Shown here in pieces: positions 19,025 to 28,583 of a DNA stretch of 64,000 bases. The translations under genes were made by a program, and so were the position numbers. The DNA comes from Microbulbifer guangxiensis (GTDB lineage Bacteria > Pseudomonadota > Gammaproteobacteria > Pseudomonadales > Cellvibrionaceae), in NCBI RefSeq assembly GCF_021729075.1, contig NZ_JAJSAQ010000003.1:541820-605819 (forward strand), given 5' to 3'. The notes below the pieces were generated by a model that saw only the letters and a list, made by a program, of their open reading frames with translations, was not told the DNA's origin and did not search any database. Each line of letters opens with the position of its first letter. Position 1 is the stretch's first letter.

Positions 19025-20245
19025 ATGAGCGATATCAAGAAGGTGGTACTGGCGTATTCCGGGGGGCTTGATACCTCCGTAATCGTGCGTTGGCTTCAGG
19101 ACACTTACGGCTGTGAAGTGGTGACCTTTACTGCGGACATCGGCCAGGGGGAGGAGGTCGAGCCAGCCCGCGCCAAGGCCGAGGCTCTGGGGGTCAAGGA
19201 GATCTACATCGACGACCTGCGTGAGGAATTCGTGCGGGAGTTCGTCTTTCCCATGTTCCGTGCCAATACCATTTATGAAGGCGAGTATCTGCTGGGTACC
19301 TCCATCGCCCGCCCCCTCATCGCCAAACGCCTGATTGAAATCGCCACCGAAACCGGCGCTGACGCCATCTCCCACGGTGCCACCGGTAAGGGCAATGATC
19401 AGGTGCGGTTTGAGCTCGGTGCCTATGCGCTGAAGCCGGGGATCAAGGTGATCGCGCCCTGGCGCGAGTGGGACCTGAATTCCCGCGAAAAACTGATGAA
19501 GTACTGCGAGGAGCACAAGATTCCCGTGGACTTCTCCTCGGGCAAGAAGAAATCCCCGTATTCCATGGACGCCAACCTGCTGCATATCTCCTACGAGGGC
19601 GGCATCCTGGAAGAGCCCTGGGCGGAAGCCGAAGAGGATATGTGGCGCTGGAGCGTCAGTCCGGAGTCCGCGCCGGATACTCCCACCTACATCACCCTGC
19701 AGTTCGAAAAGGGCGACCCGGTAGCAATCGACGGTGAGCGCCTGTCACCGGCAGCCCTGCTCGAGAAACTCAACAAGCTGGGTGGCGCCAACGGCATCGG
19801 TCGCCTGGATATCGTCGAGAACCGCTATGTGGGGATGAAGTCCCGCGGCTGCTACGAGACGCCCGGTGGCACCATCCTGCTGAAAGCCCACCGCGCCATC
19901 GAATCCATCACCCTCGATCGAGAGGTGGCGCACCTGAAAGACGAGCTGATGCCACGCTATGCGCAGCTGATCTACAACGGCTACTGGTGGTCGCCCGAGC
20001 GCCGCATGCTGCAGGCCGCCATCGACGACTCGCAACAGGTGGTCAACGGAGAGGTGCGCCTGAAACTGTACAAGGGCAGCGTGACTGCAGTGGGCCGCCG
20101 TTCGGCCGACAGCCTGTTCGATGAGCGAATCGCCACCTTTGAAGATGATGCTGGCGCCTATGACCAGAAAGATGCCGAAGGCTTCATCAAGCTGAACGCG
20201 CTGCGCCTGCGGATTGCGGCGGGCAAGGGCCGCGAATTGACCTAG
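19025..20245 (+). CDS. argG: argininosuccinate synthase
   Basis: The 406-residue enzyme condenses citrulline and aspartate with ATP in arginine synthesis. The PP-loop [13 protein letters not shown] starts at residue 9. Family segments [29 protein letters not shown] and [22 protein letters not shown] (substrate binding) are intact, and the length is normal. GAGGAT lies five bases before the ATG. It stands alone; ccoN begins about 150 bp later with its own likely promoter region. Confidence 0.98.
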   Translation: MSDIKKVVLAYSGGLDTSVIVRWLQDTYGCEVVTFTADIGQGEEVEPARAKAEALGVKEIYIDDLREEFVREFVFPMFRANTIYEGEYLLGTSIARPLIAKRLIEIATETGADAISHGATGKGNDQVRFELGAYALKPGIKVIAPWREWDLNSREKLMKYCEEHKIPVDFSSGKKKSPYSMDANLLHISYEGGILEEPWAEAEEDMWRWSVSPESAPDTPTYITLQFEKGDPVAIDGERLSPAALLEKLNKLGGANGIGRLDIVENRYVGMKSRGCYETPGGTILLKAHRAIESITLDREVAHLKDELMPRYAQLIYNGYWWSPERRMLQAAIDDSQQVVNGEVRLKLYKGSVTAVGRRSADSLFDERIATFEDDAGAYDQKDAEGFIKLNALRLRIAAGKGRELT

Positions 20246-20391
20246 ATCAGTTTTGGCGGGCGATTGATGCGTTTAAATCATCGCCTGCCCTTCGGCTGCG
20301 TCTACTTTGAAGGGATATAGCCGGAAACAGGATGGCGGGCCTCCGCTCGTTTGCTGGAAACGAATCTCAAAAAAGCAACGGAAGTAACACA

Positions 20392-21846
20392 ATGACGACA
20401 ACCGTGGCAAAGACCGGCCCCGCGCCGGACTATGACTACAACATCGTGCGCCAGTTCACCGTCATGTCGGTGGTCTGGGGTGTTTTCGGTATGGCAATGG
20501 GGGTATTGATCGCTGCCCAGCTGGCATGGCCGCAGCTGAACGACTTCTTCCAGCCGTTCAGCCATTTCGGTCGCCTGCGCCCGCTGCATACCAACGCGGT
20601 GATCTTCGCGTTCGGTGGTAGTGTGCTGTTTGCCACTTCCTACTATGTAGTGCAGCGCACCTGCCAGACCCGCCTCTGGGGTGGCTGGCTGGTACCGTTC
20701 ACCTTCTGGGGCTGGCAGCTGGTCATCGTTCTCGCTGCCATCACCCTGCCGATGGGGCTGACTTCCGCCAAGGAATACGCCGAGCTGGAATGGCCGATCG
20801 ATATCCTGATCGCGCTGATCTGGGTGGCCTATGCCATGGTATTCTTCGGCACCATCGCCAAGCGCCGCACTTCCCACATCTACGTGGCCAACTGGTTCTT
20901 CGGCGCCTACATCATCACCATCGCCTGTCTGCACATCGTCAATAACCTGGCGGTACCGGCGGCTGCCTGGAAGTCTTATTCCTACTTCGCGGGCACCGCG
21001 GATGCGATGATCCAGTGGTGGTATGGCCACAACGCGGTGGGCTTCTTCCTGACTGCCGCCTTCCTCGGCATCATGTACTACTTCGTGCCCAAGCAGGCTG
21101 GGCGCCCGGTATACTCCTACCAGCTGTCCATCGTGCACTTCTGGGCGCTAATCTCCATCTACGTCTGGGCCGGTGGCCACCACCTGCATTACTCCGCGCT
21201 GCCCGACTGGACCCAGAGCCTGGCAATGATCATGTCCGTGATCCTGCTGGCGCCATCCTGGGGCGGCATGATCAACGGCATCATGACCCTGTCCGGCGCC
21301 TGGCACAAACTGCGCACCGACCCGACCCTGCGTTTCCTGGTGGTGTCCTTGTCCTTCTACGGTATGTCCACCTTCGAAGGCCCGATGATGTCCATCAAGA
21401 CCGTTAACGCGCTGTCCCACAACACTGACTGGACTGTCGGCCACGTGCATTCCGGCGCGCTGGGCTGGGTGGCCATGATCTCCATCGGCGCGCTGTATCA
21501 CCTGGTGCCGATCCTGTGGCACCGCAAGGAAATGTACAGTGTCAAGCTGATCAACGCGCACTTCTGGCTGGCGACTGTCGGTACCGTGCTGTACATCGCC
21601 GCCATGTGGGTGAACGGCATCACCCAGGGCCTGATGTGGCGCGCGTTCAACGCCGACGGCACCCTGACCTACAGCTTCGTTGAGAGCGTCGTGGCCAGCT
21701 ATCCGGGCTACTACGTGCGCTTTATCGGCGGCGCGCTCTTCGTGCTGGGTATGTTGCTGATGGCGTACAACGTCTTCCGCACCATCACCGACAAGGAAAA
21801 CGCCGAGCAGCAGGACAACACTGTTCCGCTGGCGCAGACGGCATAG
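20392..21846 (+). CDS. ccoN: cytochrome c oxidase cbb3-type subunit I
   Basis: This 484-residue catalytic subunit binds haem b and the haem b3-CuB site that reduces oxygen with high affinity. About twelve membrane segments and the conserved histidines are visible ([38 protein letters not shown] for the CuB ligands; [16 protein letters not shown]). I start at ATG 20392 ([17 protein letters not shown]), preceded by GGAAG at 8 bases; an upstream in-frame ATG at 20332 gives an unlikely 20-residue extension. First gene of ccoNOQP-GHIS. The leader holds TTGAT and AATCA half-sites whose spacing does not match an FNR/Anr box. Confidence 0.97.
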   Translation: MTTTVAKTGPAPDYDYNIVRQFTVMSVVWGVFGMAMGVLIAAQLAWPQLNDFFQPFSHFGRLRPLHTNAVIFAFGGSVLFATSYYVVQRTCQTRLWGGWLVPFTFWGWQLVIVLAAITLPMGLTSAKEYAELEWPIDILIALIWVAYAMVFFGTIAKRRTSHIYVANWFFGAYIITIACLHIVNNLAVPAAAWKSYSYFAGTADAMIQWWYGHNAVGFFLTAAFLGIMYYFVPKQAGRPVYSYQLSIVHFWALISIYVWAGGHHLHYSALPDWTQSLAMIMSVILLAPSWGGMINGIMTLSGAWHKLRTDPTLRFLVVSLSFYGMSTFEGPMMSIKTVNALSHNTDWTVGHVHSGALGWVAMISIGALYHLVPILWHRKEMYSVKLINAHFWLATVGTVLYIAAMWVNGITQGLMWRAFNADGTLTYSFVESVVASYPGYYVRFIGGALFVLGMLLMAYNVFRTITDKENAEQQDNTVPLAQTA

Positions 21847-21857
21847 GAGTACAGATC

Positions 21858-22475
21858 GTGAAGAATCATGACATCGTAGAAAAAAACATCGGTCTGATGA
21901 TCGTGCTGATCTGCGTCGCCATCAGTTTCGGCGCGCTGGTAGAGATCGTTCCGCAGTTCTTCATCAAGGCCAACAAAGAGCCGATCGAGGGCCTCAAGCC
22001 CTGGCCGGCGGTGGTACTGGAAGGCCGCGATATCTACATCCGTGAGGGCTGCCACGTGTGCCATACCCAGATGGTGCGCCCGCTGCGTGCCGAGGTGGAA
22101 CGTTACGGCCATTACTCCATGTCCCAGGAGCACGTGTACGAGCACCCGTTCCTGTGGGGCTCCAAGCGCACCGGTCCGGACCTGGCCCGTGTCGGCGGCC
22201 GCTACTCCGACGAGTGGCACCGCGCGCACCTCTACAACCCGCGCAACGTGGTGCCGGAGTCCAACATGCCGTCGTTCCCGTGGCTCTTTGACAATGTCGT
22301 CACCGGAGAGCATACCGCCGATAAAATGCGCGCACTGCGCCTGGCAGGTGTTCCCTACACTGATGAGGACATCGCCAAGGCCGGCGAGCCGTTCGTCGGT
22401 GGCAATGTGAAAGAAATCGATGCGCTGGTGGCCTACCTGCAGCAGCTGGGCGTGCTGGTTCAGCAGAAGCGCTAA
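21858..22475 (+). CDS. ccoO: cytochrome c oxidase cbb3-type subunit II (monohaem cytochrome c)
   Basis: This 205-residue membrane-anchored cytochrome c passes electrons from CcoP to CcoN. One N-terminal membrane segment ([21 protein letters not shown]) is followed by a periplasmic domain with one haem-binding CHVCH motif (in [19 protein letters not shown], about residue 65). The distal methionine probably lies in [14 protein letters not shown] start with AGGAGT seven bases upstream, overlapping the ccoN stop region. Length and motifs are standard. Confidence 0.97.
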   Translation: MKNHDIVEKNIGLMIVLICVAISFGALVEIVPQFFIKANKEPIEGLKPWPAVVLEGRDIYIREGCHVCHTQMVRPLRAEVERYGHYSMSQEHVYEHPFLWGSKRTGPDLARVGGRYSDEWHRAHLYNPRNVVPESNMPSFPWLFDNVVTGEHTADKMRALRLAGVPYTDEDIAKAGEPFVGGNVKEIDALVAYLQQLGVLVQQKR

Positions 22476-22488
22476 GGGGTTATCGCTC

Positions 22489-22755
22489 TTGGATATCGAC
22501 ATATTGCGTCAGATTGCGGTGGTCCTTGGCTCGATCGCATTCCTTGCGGTCTGCTGGTGGGCCTTCTCCCCGAAGCGCAAGAAGCGTTTCGAGGAGGATG
22601 CCAAGTTGCCATTCGCGGACGAAGAGCAATCGATTCGCTCGGCATACGATGCCGACAAGAACAAAACTGATGAAGACTCGGCGGCAGGAAGCGTGCGCGG
22701 TGATCGCGCTGGAGAAACTTCCGCGGAGCACAAGAAGGGGCAGGACGAAAAATGA
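22489..22755 (+). CDS. ccoQ: cbb3 oxidase subunit IV
   Basis: This is an 88-residue small membrane subunit that stabilises the cbb3 complex. The TTG at 22489 gives LDIDILRQIAVVLGSIAFLAVCWWAFSPKRKKRFEEDA, the standard CcoQ membrane helix with a basic C-terminal edge, and AAGGGG lies nine bases before it. The last 40 residues are hydrophilic and acidic (DKNKTDEDSAAG), making it longer than the usual 50-60 residues. The stop overlaps the ccoP start by 4 bp. Confidence 0.88.
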   Translation: MDIDILRQIAVVLGSIAFLAVCWWAFSPKRKKRFEEDAKLPFADEEQSIRSAYDADKNKTDEDSAAGSVRGDRAGETSAEHKKGQDEK

Positions 22756-23660
22756 CTACTTTCTGGAGTCTGTGGGTAATCGTGCTCACGCTCGCCAACC
22801 TGGCGCTGGTGTGCTGGGTTCTGTTCGCCAACCGCAAGGTGGCGGTCGACGACCAGCAAGAGCCGGGTAACCAGACCACCGGCCACGTCTACGACGGCAT
22901 CGAGGAGTATGACAACCCGCTGCCGCGCTGGTGGTTCCTGATGTTTGTCGGCTCCCTGGTATTCAGTGCCATCTACCTGGTGATCTATCCGGGCATGGGT
23001 AACTTCAAGGGCGTCAGTGGTTGGACTTCGGTCGGCGAACTGAAGAGTGACCAGCAGAAGGCGATGGAGAAGTTCGATGAAACGTTTGGCAAGTATGTCG
23101 AGATGCCCGTCGAGGAAATCGCCCAGAGCCGCGACGCGTTGAAAATGGGTGCCCGAATCTTTGCCAACAACTGTGCGGTCTGCCATGGCGCTGACGGTGG
23201 CGGCAACTATGGTTTCCCGAACCTGACCGACAACGACTGGCTCTACGGCGGCTCGCCGGAGCAGATTCTGGAAACCCTGTACAAGGGCCGCCAGGGCCTG
23301 ATGCCGCCGCAGGGGCCGATCATCGGTGAGGAAGGCGTGCGCACCACTGCGGAGTACGTCCTGTCCCTGAATGGCCTCGAGCACAATGCGGAAATGGCTG
23401 CCGAGGGCAAGAAGGTTTTCGGCCAGGTGTGTATGGCCTGTCACGGTATGGACGCCAAGGGTAACCAGGCCCTGGGTGCGCCGAACCTCACCGACAATAT
23501 CTGGCTCTATGGCAGCAGCCGCGAGCAGATCCAGCACACTATCCGCGGTGGTCGCAGCAACCAGATGCCGGCCCAGGACGACAAGCTGCGCGATGACAAG
23601 ATCCGCCTGGTGGCTGCCTACGTGTACAGCCTGTCACGCCAGGAAGAAGTGGAGCAGTGA
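22752..23660 (+). CDS. ccoP: cytochrome c oxidase cbb3-type subunit III (dihaem cytochrome c)
   Basis: This 302-residue entry subunit takes electrons from soluble cytochromes c. Two N-terminal membrane segments come first (SLWVIVLTLANLALVCWVLF; WWFLMFVGSLVFSAIYLVIYPG). Two cytochrome c domains follow with haem motifs CAVCH (about 138) and CMACH (about 224), with NLTDNDWLYGG and NLTDNIWLYGS typical of CcoP. The spacing of axial methionines (GLMPPQG; NQMPAQD) is normal. ATG overlaps the ccoQ stop. It ends the structural operon; a stable GC hairpin follows. Confidence 0.97.
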   Translation: MTTFWSLWVIVLTLANLALVCWVLFANRKVAVDDQQEPGNQTTGHVYDGIEEYDNPLPRWWFLMFVGSLVFSAIYLVIYPGMGNFKGVSGWTSVGELKSDQQKAMEKFDETFGKYVEMPVEEIAQSRDALKMGARIFANNCAVCHGADGGGNYGFPNLTDNDWLYGGSPEQILETLYKGRQGLMPPQGPIIGEEGVRTTAEYVLSLNGLEHNAEMAAEGKKVFGQVCMACHGMDAKGNQALGAPNLTDNIWLYGSSREQIQHTIRGGRSNQMPAQDDKLRDDKIRLVAAYVYSLSRQEEVEQ

Positions 23661-23683
23661 TACCTCACTGAGCCATGTGAAGC

Positions 23684-23703
23684 GGCCCCGCCCAGGCGGG
23701 GCC
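23684..23703. terminator. GC hairpin after ccoP
   Basis: GGCCCCGCC and GGCGGGGCC form a 9-bp stem with a 2-nt loop in the 150-bp space between ccoP and ccoG. There is no T run, so it is more likely an attenuating or mRNA-stabilising hairpin that lets ccoNOQP be expressed above ccoGHIS. Confidence 0.45.
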
Positions 23704-23808
23704 TGACAAGGAAGCGGGCACGCAGGGACGAAAAACAAAGGCCTCATTGTTTGCCAGACGAAGAGTGCTCCCCTGTTGCCGGGGCCCGGAGCATAAGTGA
23801 GGTTTGTC

Positions 23809-25227
23809 GTGAGTGATCTGATTCCCACCCGCGAAGAGCAGGAAGGCGATGGCGAAGTCCGCTATCGCATGCTCTACGAGTCCGAAGACAAGATCTACAC
23901 CCGCCACATACGGGGCGTCTACACCCGCATCCGCAAATACACCGGGCTGCCGCTGCTGGCCGCTTTCCTCTTCATTCCCTGGATCAATATCGACGGCCGC
24001 CAGGCCGTGCACTTCGACCTGCCGGAGCGCAAGTTCCATATTTTCTGGGCCACCTTCGGGCCTCAGGACGGTTTTCTGCTGGCCTGGATCCTGATCATGG
24101 CAGCTTTCGCCCTGTTTGCCGTGACCACCTGGCTCGGGCGTGTCTGGTGCGGGTTTACCTGCCCTCAGACCGTCTGGACCATGATGTACATGTGGGCGGA
24201 GCGCGTCTGCCAGGGTGACAGGGCGAAGCGCATGAAGCTTGATGCGGCGCCCATGAGCGCCGAAAAGGCCCTGCGCAAGTCCGCAACCTACGCCATCTGG
24301 ATTCTCATTGCCCTTGCCACTGCGCTGGCTTTCGTTGGCTATTTCTACGGTATCCGCGAGCTGGTGGTCGACCTGGCCACCTTCAATGCGCATCCCCAGG
24401 GCGTTTTCTGGGTTGCCTTCTTCACCCTCGCCACCTTCTTCAACGCCGGCTTCATGCGCGAGCAGGTGTGCAAGTACATGTGCCCCTATGCCCGCTTCCA
24501 GTCGGTGATGTACGACCGCGATACCCTGGCGGTTTACTACGATGCCCGCCGCGGCGAGACCCGCGGCCCACGGAAGAAGGGCATCGATTACAAGGCGGAG
24601 GGGCTTGGCGACTGTATTGACTGCTACTGGTGTGTGCAGGTCTGTCCGGTGGACATCGATATCCGCGACGGCATGCAGTACGAGTGCATCAACTGTGGCC
24701 TGTGCGTGGATGCCTGTAACAGCGTCATGGACAAGATGGAGTACCCGCGGGGCCTGATCCGCTTTACCTCCGAGGACGAGCTGGAGACCGGCAAGACCAA
24801 TTACCTGAGGCCACGCCTGTTCGGCTATGCGTTCGTGCTGGCCGCGATGGTGGGGCTGTTCACCCACCAGGTGCTCACCCGCAGCCCGATCGAGGCAGAG
24901 GTCCTGCGGGATCGCGGTGCGCGCCTGTACCGGGAGTATCGCGGCGATATCCAGAACGTGTACACGGTGAAGATCAACAACATGGATCAGGCTGCACACG
25001 AGTTCAAAATCCGGGTGGAGGGCAAGCCAGGGCTGGAATATTCCCTTAGAATGCCCCGCCAGATCTATCTCGAGGCCGGGGAGATCTACGCAGTGCCGAT
25101 CCGGGTCAGCGTTCCCAGGGAACAGCTGCAGGACACCAAGCACGATATTGATATCATCGTCGAGGCGGTGGACAAGCCGGAGCTGACTGACAGGCATCAG
25201 ACGGTATTCATCGGCCCCAAAAAGTAA
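23809..25227 (+). CDS. ccoG: CcoG/RdxA-type 4Fe-4S cupric reductase for cbb3 assembly
   Basis: This 472-residue membrane protein is thought to reduce Cu(II) to Cu(I) for insertion into CcoN. Several membrane segments (WINIDGRQAVHFDLP; GFLLAWILIMAAFALFAVTT) precede WCGFTCPQTVWTMMYM, which has the conserved Cys-x3-Cys-Pro. Two 4Fe-4S clusters are formed by CIDCYWCVQVCP and CINCGLCVDAC (about 265-300). An Ig-like domain (about 360-472) ends the protein. I use GTG 23809 (SDLIPTREEQ), seven bases after TGAGG; an in-frame GTG four codons earlier is possible. Confidence 0.95.
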   Translation: MSDLIPTREEQEGDGEVRYRMLYESEDKIYTRHIRGVYTRIRKYTGLPLLAAFLFIPWINIDGRQAVHFDLPERKFHIFWATFGPQDGFLLAWILIMAAFALFAVTTWLGRVWCGFTCPQTVWTMMYMWAERVCQGDRAKRMKLDAAPMSAEKALRKSATYAIWILIALATALAFVGYFYGIRELVVDLATFNAHPQGVFWVAFFTLATFFNAGFMREQVCKYMCPYARFQSVMYDRDTLAVYYDARRGETRGPRKKGIDYKAEGLGDCIDCYWCVQVCPVDIDIRDGMQYECINCGLCVDACNSVMDKMEYPRGLIRFTSEDELETGKTNYLRPRLFGYAFVLAAMVGLFTHQVLTRSPIEAEVLRDRGARLYREYRGDIQNVYTVKINNMDQAAHEFKIRVEGKPGLEYSLRMPRQIYLEAGEIYAVPIRVSVPREQLQDTKHDIDIIVEAVDKPELTDRHQTVFIGPKK

Positions 25228-25329
25228 TAACACGCCGGCACAAGGGCACAGCAGTGCAGTTGCCGGCGCTGGATTCCAGAGAGCGGGTGTGGGGCGCAGG
25301 GCAGCCAGCCGCCCGCCCGCCACTTCACT

Positions 25330-25866
25330 GTGAGTGAGCTCGTGAACGAACAAACCCCCAAACCCTGGTACCGGGAAACCTGGCTGTGGCTGGTGCTTGC
25401 GCCGCTGATCCTGGTGGTGCTGGTCTCCCTGACCATGGTGTCCATCGCCTTTCGTCACGCCGACGATACGGTCAGTGACACCTACTACAAAGACAGCCGC
25501 ATGTACCACTACACCGCCGGCCAGGACGAGCGCGCGCGGGAGCTGGGGCTTGCCGCTATCCTGCAGTTCGATCCCGCTGAACATGCCATCAGCCTGGACC
25601 TGACCGGTGCTGTCGAGTACCCGCCGGCGCTGCTGCTGTCCCTCAGCCACCCGGTCGAAGAGGATCTGGACCACCATATTCGCCTGACCCAGGTTTCTTC
25701 AGGGCGTTACCAGGGCACGTTCGAGGGCGAGCTGCACCACCGCTGGTACCTGCGCCTGATGCCGCAGCTCGACCCAGAGCAGCATCTGGAGGCGGAATGG
25801 CGCCTCAAGGGTGAAATCAATTTTGAACTCGGACAGGCGGCACCGCTGAGCCCCGCTGTGCAATGA
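25330..25866 (+). CDS. ccoH: CcoH/FixH-type cbb3 assembly protein
   Basis: This is a 178-residue (or 174) single-pass membrane protein needed for stability and assembly of cbb3 oxidase. The N-terminal segment WLWLVLAPLILVVLVSLTMVSIAF is followed by the FixH pattern DDTVSDTYYKDSRMYHYTAGQDERARELGLAA and a beta-rich periplasmic domain. The start may be GTG 25330 or GTG 25342; neither has a strong ribosome binding site. The stop overlaps ccoI by 4 bp. Confidence 0.9.
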   Translation: MSELVNEQTPKPWYRETWLWLVLAPLILVVLVSLTMVSIAFRHADDTVSDTYYKDSRMYHYTAGQDERARELGLAAILQFDPAEHAISLDLTGAVEYPPALLLSLSHPVEEDLDHHIRLTQVSSGRYQGTFEGELHHRWYLRLMPQLDPEQHLEAEWRLKGEINFELGQAAPLSPAVQ

Positions 25867-28322
25867 GCGAGACCAGCTGTTTCCACTGCGGCCTGCCGGT
25901 GCCCTCCGGCAGCCGGCACTCGGTCCGCATCGACGGCACCGAGCGACCCATGTGCTGCCCGGGCTGCGAGGCAGTGGCGGGTGCCATCGTGGCTGGCGGT
26001 CTCGACAACTTTTACCGTTTTCGCGATACGCCCAACCAGCGCCCGGAAGGGGACGATTCCCGTGACCAGCGCTGGGAGGCTTTCGACCTGCCAGAGCTGC
26101 AGCATCAGTTTGTGCGGGACTGGGATGGCAACGGAGGCAGCCAGCTCAGGATGGCGAGCCTGCTTGTGGGCGGGATCACCTGTGCCGCCTGTGTGTGGCT
26201 GATCGAGAAACACCTGGGCGCCCTTGAGGGGGTCGAGCGCGTCTCGGTCAATGCCAGTACCCAGCGGGCCCAGATCGTATTCGATCCGGAATCCGTCAGG
26301 CCCAGTCAGCTATTTGCGGAGTTGGCCCGGGTCGGCTATCGACCGGCAGCCGCCACGGCGGCCAACAGCGAGGAGCTTATCCAGCGGGAGCGTCGCGCCG
26401 CCCTGCGCCGGCTGGGGGTTGCCGGGCTCGGCACCATGCAGGTGATGATGTTTGCCATCGCCCTCTACTTCGGAGAGGCCACCGGCATCGACGCCGAACT
26501 GGAGCGCTATTTCCGCTGGGTCTCGCTGCTGGTGGCGACACCCGTGGTGCTGTTTGCCGCGCGTCCCTTCTTCACGGCCGCCTGGCGCAGCATTCGCGGC
26601 CGGCACCTGAGTATGGATGTGCCCGTCTCCCTGGCGATTGGGCTCGCCTACGTCTCCAGCTTTTACGCCACGGTCTTTGAAACCGGAGAGGTGTACTTCG
26701 AGTCCATCTCCATGTTCACCTTTTTCCTGCTGCTCGGGCGCACGGTGGAGATGCGGGCCCGGCACCGCGCCGGCCTCGCCAGTGGCGGGCTGGCGCAACT
26801 GCTGCCCCTGACCGCCACCCGGCTGGAGGGGAGCGAAGTCCGACCGGTGCCGGTGGCGGCGCTGTCCACGGGCGATCGCATCCTGTTGCGCCCGGGGGAC
26901 ACGGTGCCCGCCGATGGTGAGGTGGTCGAGGGCTCCAGTGGCGTTGATGAATCACTGCTCAGTGGTGAGTCCGCCCTGCAACAGAAAACCATCGGCAGCC
27001 GGGTCTATGCGGGCAGCGTCAATGGCGACTCGACCCTGGAGGTGCGGGTGACCGCTGCCGGCCAGGCGACCCGCCTGTCAGCGATCGAGCGGCTGGTGGA
27101 GCGAGCTCAGCTGGAAAAGCCCCAGCAGGTGGCCCTCGCCGACCGGATCGCCGGCTGGTTCGTGGCGGTGGTGCTGCTCTTCGCCGGCGCAGCTTTCGCG
27201 TTCTGGTGGCAGGTTGCGCCGGAACGGGCCTTCTGGATCGCGCTTTCCGTGCTGGTTGTGACCTGCCCCTGTGCGCTCTCCCTGGCCACCCCCGCCGCGC
27301 TGGCTGCGGCAACTCTGCGGCTGCAACAGCTGGGGCTGCTGGTGGCCGGCGGCCATCTGCTCGAGACCCTGCCGCGCCTGACGCGGGTGGTATTCGACAA
27401 GACCGGCACCCTGACTCGCGGGGAGCCGCGGATCCTGAGGATCGAGGTACTCCGCGAGGACTGGCATGAGCAGGCGGTGCGGGATGTGGCCGCGGCGCTC
27501 GAATCCCGCAGTAATCACCCGCTGGCCCGCGCCTTCCGGCCCTGGTTCAACAACTGCCAGGCACGACAGCTGGTGATCCACACCGGGCGCGGGATTGAAG
27601 GGCAGGTAGGCGGTGTCGGTTACCGTCTCGGCCGGCCGGATTTCGCTGTCGCCACGCCACCCGCGCAGCCGTTGGGCGAGGGGCAGTGGCTGTTGCTGGC
27701 GGATGTTTGTGGTGCGGTGGCCTGGATCGGCCTCGGCGACCAGCTGCGTGCCTCTGCCGCGGACGCGGTGGCCCGGCTGCGGGAGTCCGGGCTGGCGCTG
27801 GAAATGCTGAGTGGTGACCAGTCGGCAGAAGTGGCGCGCCTGGCGCAGTTGGCCGGGGTGGATGAGTATCGGGCAGGGGTCTCTCCGGAAGAGAAGCTCG
27901 AGCGCCTGCAGGCGCTACAGGCCCGCGGTGAGCGGGTGCTGATGGTGGGGGATGGCCTCAACGATGTGCCGGTGCTCTCCGGCGCGGATGCTTCCGTGGC
28001 CATGCTCTCCGCCGCCGACCTGGCGCAGTCGCGGGCTGATGCCATCCTGCTGAACGGAGACTTGGAAGTGCTGCCGGACGCGCTGGAGCTGGCGCGCAAG
28101 TCCCGACGCATCATCCGTCAGAACCTGGCCTGGGCATTGGGATACAATGCGCTGGCGCTGCCGCTGGCAGTATGCGGACTGGTACCGCCCTGGGTGGCGG
28201 CGCTGGGTATGTCCGCCAGCTCCCTGATCGTGGTGCTCAATGCCCTGCGGTTGTCGCGCTGGGCATCCCAGCGCCCATCCTTCGTGGGAACAACCCCGTT
28301 GGCGGCACAAACAGCGAGGTAA
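25863..28322 (+). CDS. ccoI: Cu+-exporting P-type ATPase CcoI
   Basis: This 819-residue P1B-type ATPase (also called FixI/CtpA/CopA2) delivers copper to the periplasmic side for the cbb3 CuB centre. The N-terminus has CFHCGLPVP...CCPGCEAV, then a heavy-metal-associated domain with GITCAACVWLIEKHLG (about 100). Eight membrane segments follow; the ion motif is VTCPCALSLATPAAL (CPC, about 470), the phosphorylation site VFDKTGTLTRG, and the hinge MVGDGLNDVPVLSGAD. The N-terminal Cys-rich extension distinguishes CcoI from general CopA. ATG overlaps the ccoH stop. Confidence 0.96.
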   Translation: MSETSCFHCGLPVPSGSRHSVRIDGTERPMCCPGCEAVAGAIVAGGLDNFYRFRDTPNQRPEGDDSRDQRWEAFDLPELQHQFVRDWDGNGGSQLRMASLLVGGITCAACVWLIEKHLGALEGVERVSVNASTQRAQIVFDPESVRPSQLFAELARVGYRPAAATAANSEELIQRERRAALRRLGVAGLGTMQVMMFAIALYFGEATGIDAELERYFRWVSLLVATPVVLFAARPFFTAAWRSIRGRHLSMDVPVSLAIGLAYVSSFYATVFETGEVYFESISMFTFFLLLGRTVEMRARHRAGLASGGLAQLLPLTATRLEGSEVRPVPVAALSTGDRILLRPGDTVPADGEVVEGSSGVDESLLSGESALQQKTIGSRVYAGSVNGDSTLEVRVTAAGQATRLSAIERLVERAQLEKPQQVALADRIAGWFVAVVLLFAGAAFAFWWQVAPERAFWIALSVLVVTCPCALSLATPAALAAATLRLQQLGLLVAGGHLLETLPRLTRVVFDKTGTLTRGEPRILRIEVLREDWHEQAVRDVAAALESRSNHPLARAFRPWFNNCQARQLVIHTGRGIEGQVGGVGYRLGRPDFAVATPPAQPLGEGQWLLLADVCGAVAWIGLGDQLRASAADAVARLRESGLALEMLSGDQSAEVARLAQLAGVDEYRAGVSPEEKLERLQALQARGERVLMVGDGLNDVPVLSGADASVAMLSAADLAQSRADAILLNGDLEVLPDALELARKSRRIIRQNLAWALGYNALALPLAVCGLVPPWVAALGMSASSLIVVLNALRLSRWASQRPSFVGTTPLAAQTAR

Positions 28323-28325
28323 CCC

Positions 28326-28583
28326 GTGGACAGCCTGTATTTCCTGATTCCCATCGCCATTATCTTTGTGACCATCGCCGTCAAGGTTTTCTTCTGGGCG
28401 GTGAACAACGGCCAGTATGACGATCTGGATACCGAGGGTCGCCGGATCCTGTTCGATGACGACGAGCCGCGACAGCAGGCTGGCTCTGATCGCCCGTCTC
28501 CAGTGGGCGATGCTGCAGGGACCGGGTACCCGAAGCCGCAGGCCCGGGAAGACAGCGCTGGGCGGGGGGGAGAGCGGCAATGA
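28326..28583 (+). CDS. ccoS: cbb3 oxidase maturation protein CcoS
   Basis: This 85-residue protein has one N-terminal membrane helix (LYFLIPIAIIFVTIAVKVFFWAVNNGQYDDLDTEG) and a hydrophilic tail, and helps insert haem and copper into CcoN. The core segment FFWAVxxGQYDDLDxEG is the family signature; the tail of about 40 residues is longer than in most homologues. GTG start with GAGGT directly upstream, within the ccoI stop region. Overlaps the next gene by 4 bp. Confidence 0.93.
   Translation: MDSLYFLIPIAIIFVTIAVKVFFWAVNNGQYDDLDTEGRRILFDDDEPRQQAGSDRPSPVGDAAGTGYPKPQAREDSAGRGGERQ

Noticed and set aside
20264..20280. FNR/Anr box upstream of ccoN
   Set aside because: TTGAT and ATCA half-sites are present but the spacing is longer than the required four bases, so I do not call it although oxygen control would be expected.
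23665..25677. 670-codon open frame antisense to ccoG and ccoH
   Set aside because: Both sense genes carry clear motifs; the antisense frame crosses their boundary without signals.
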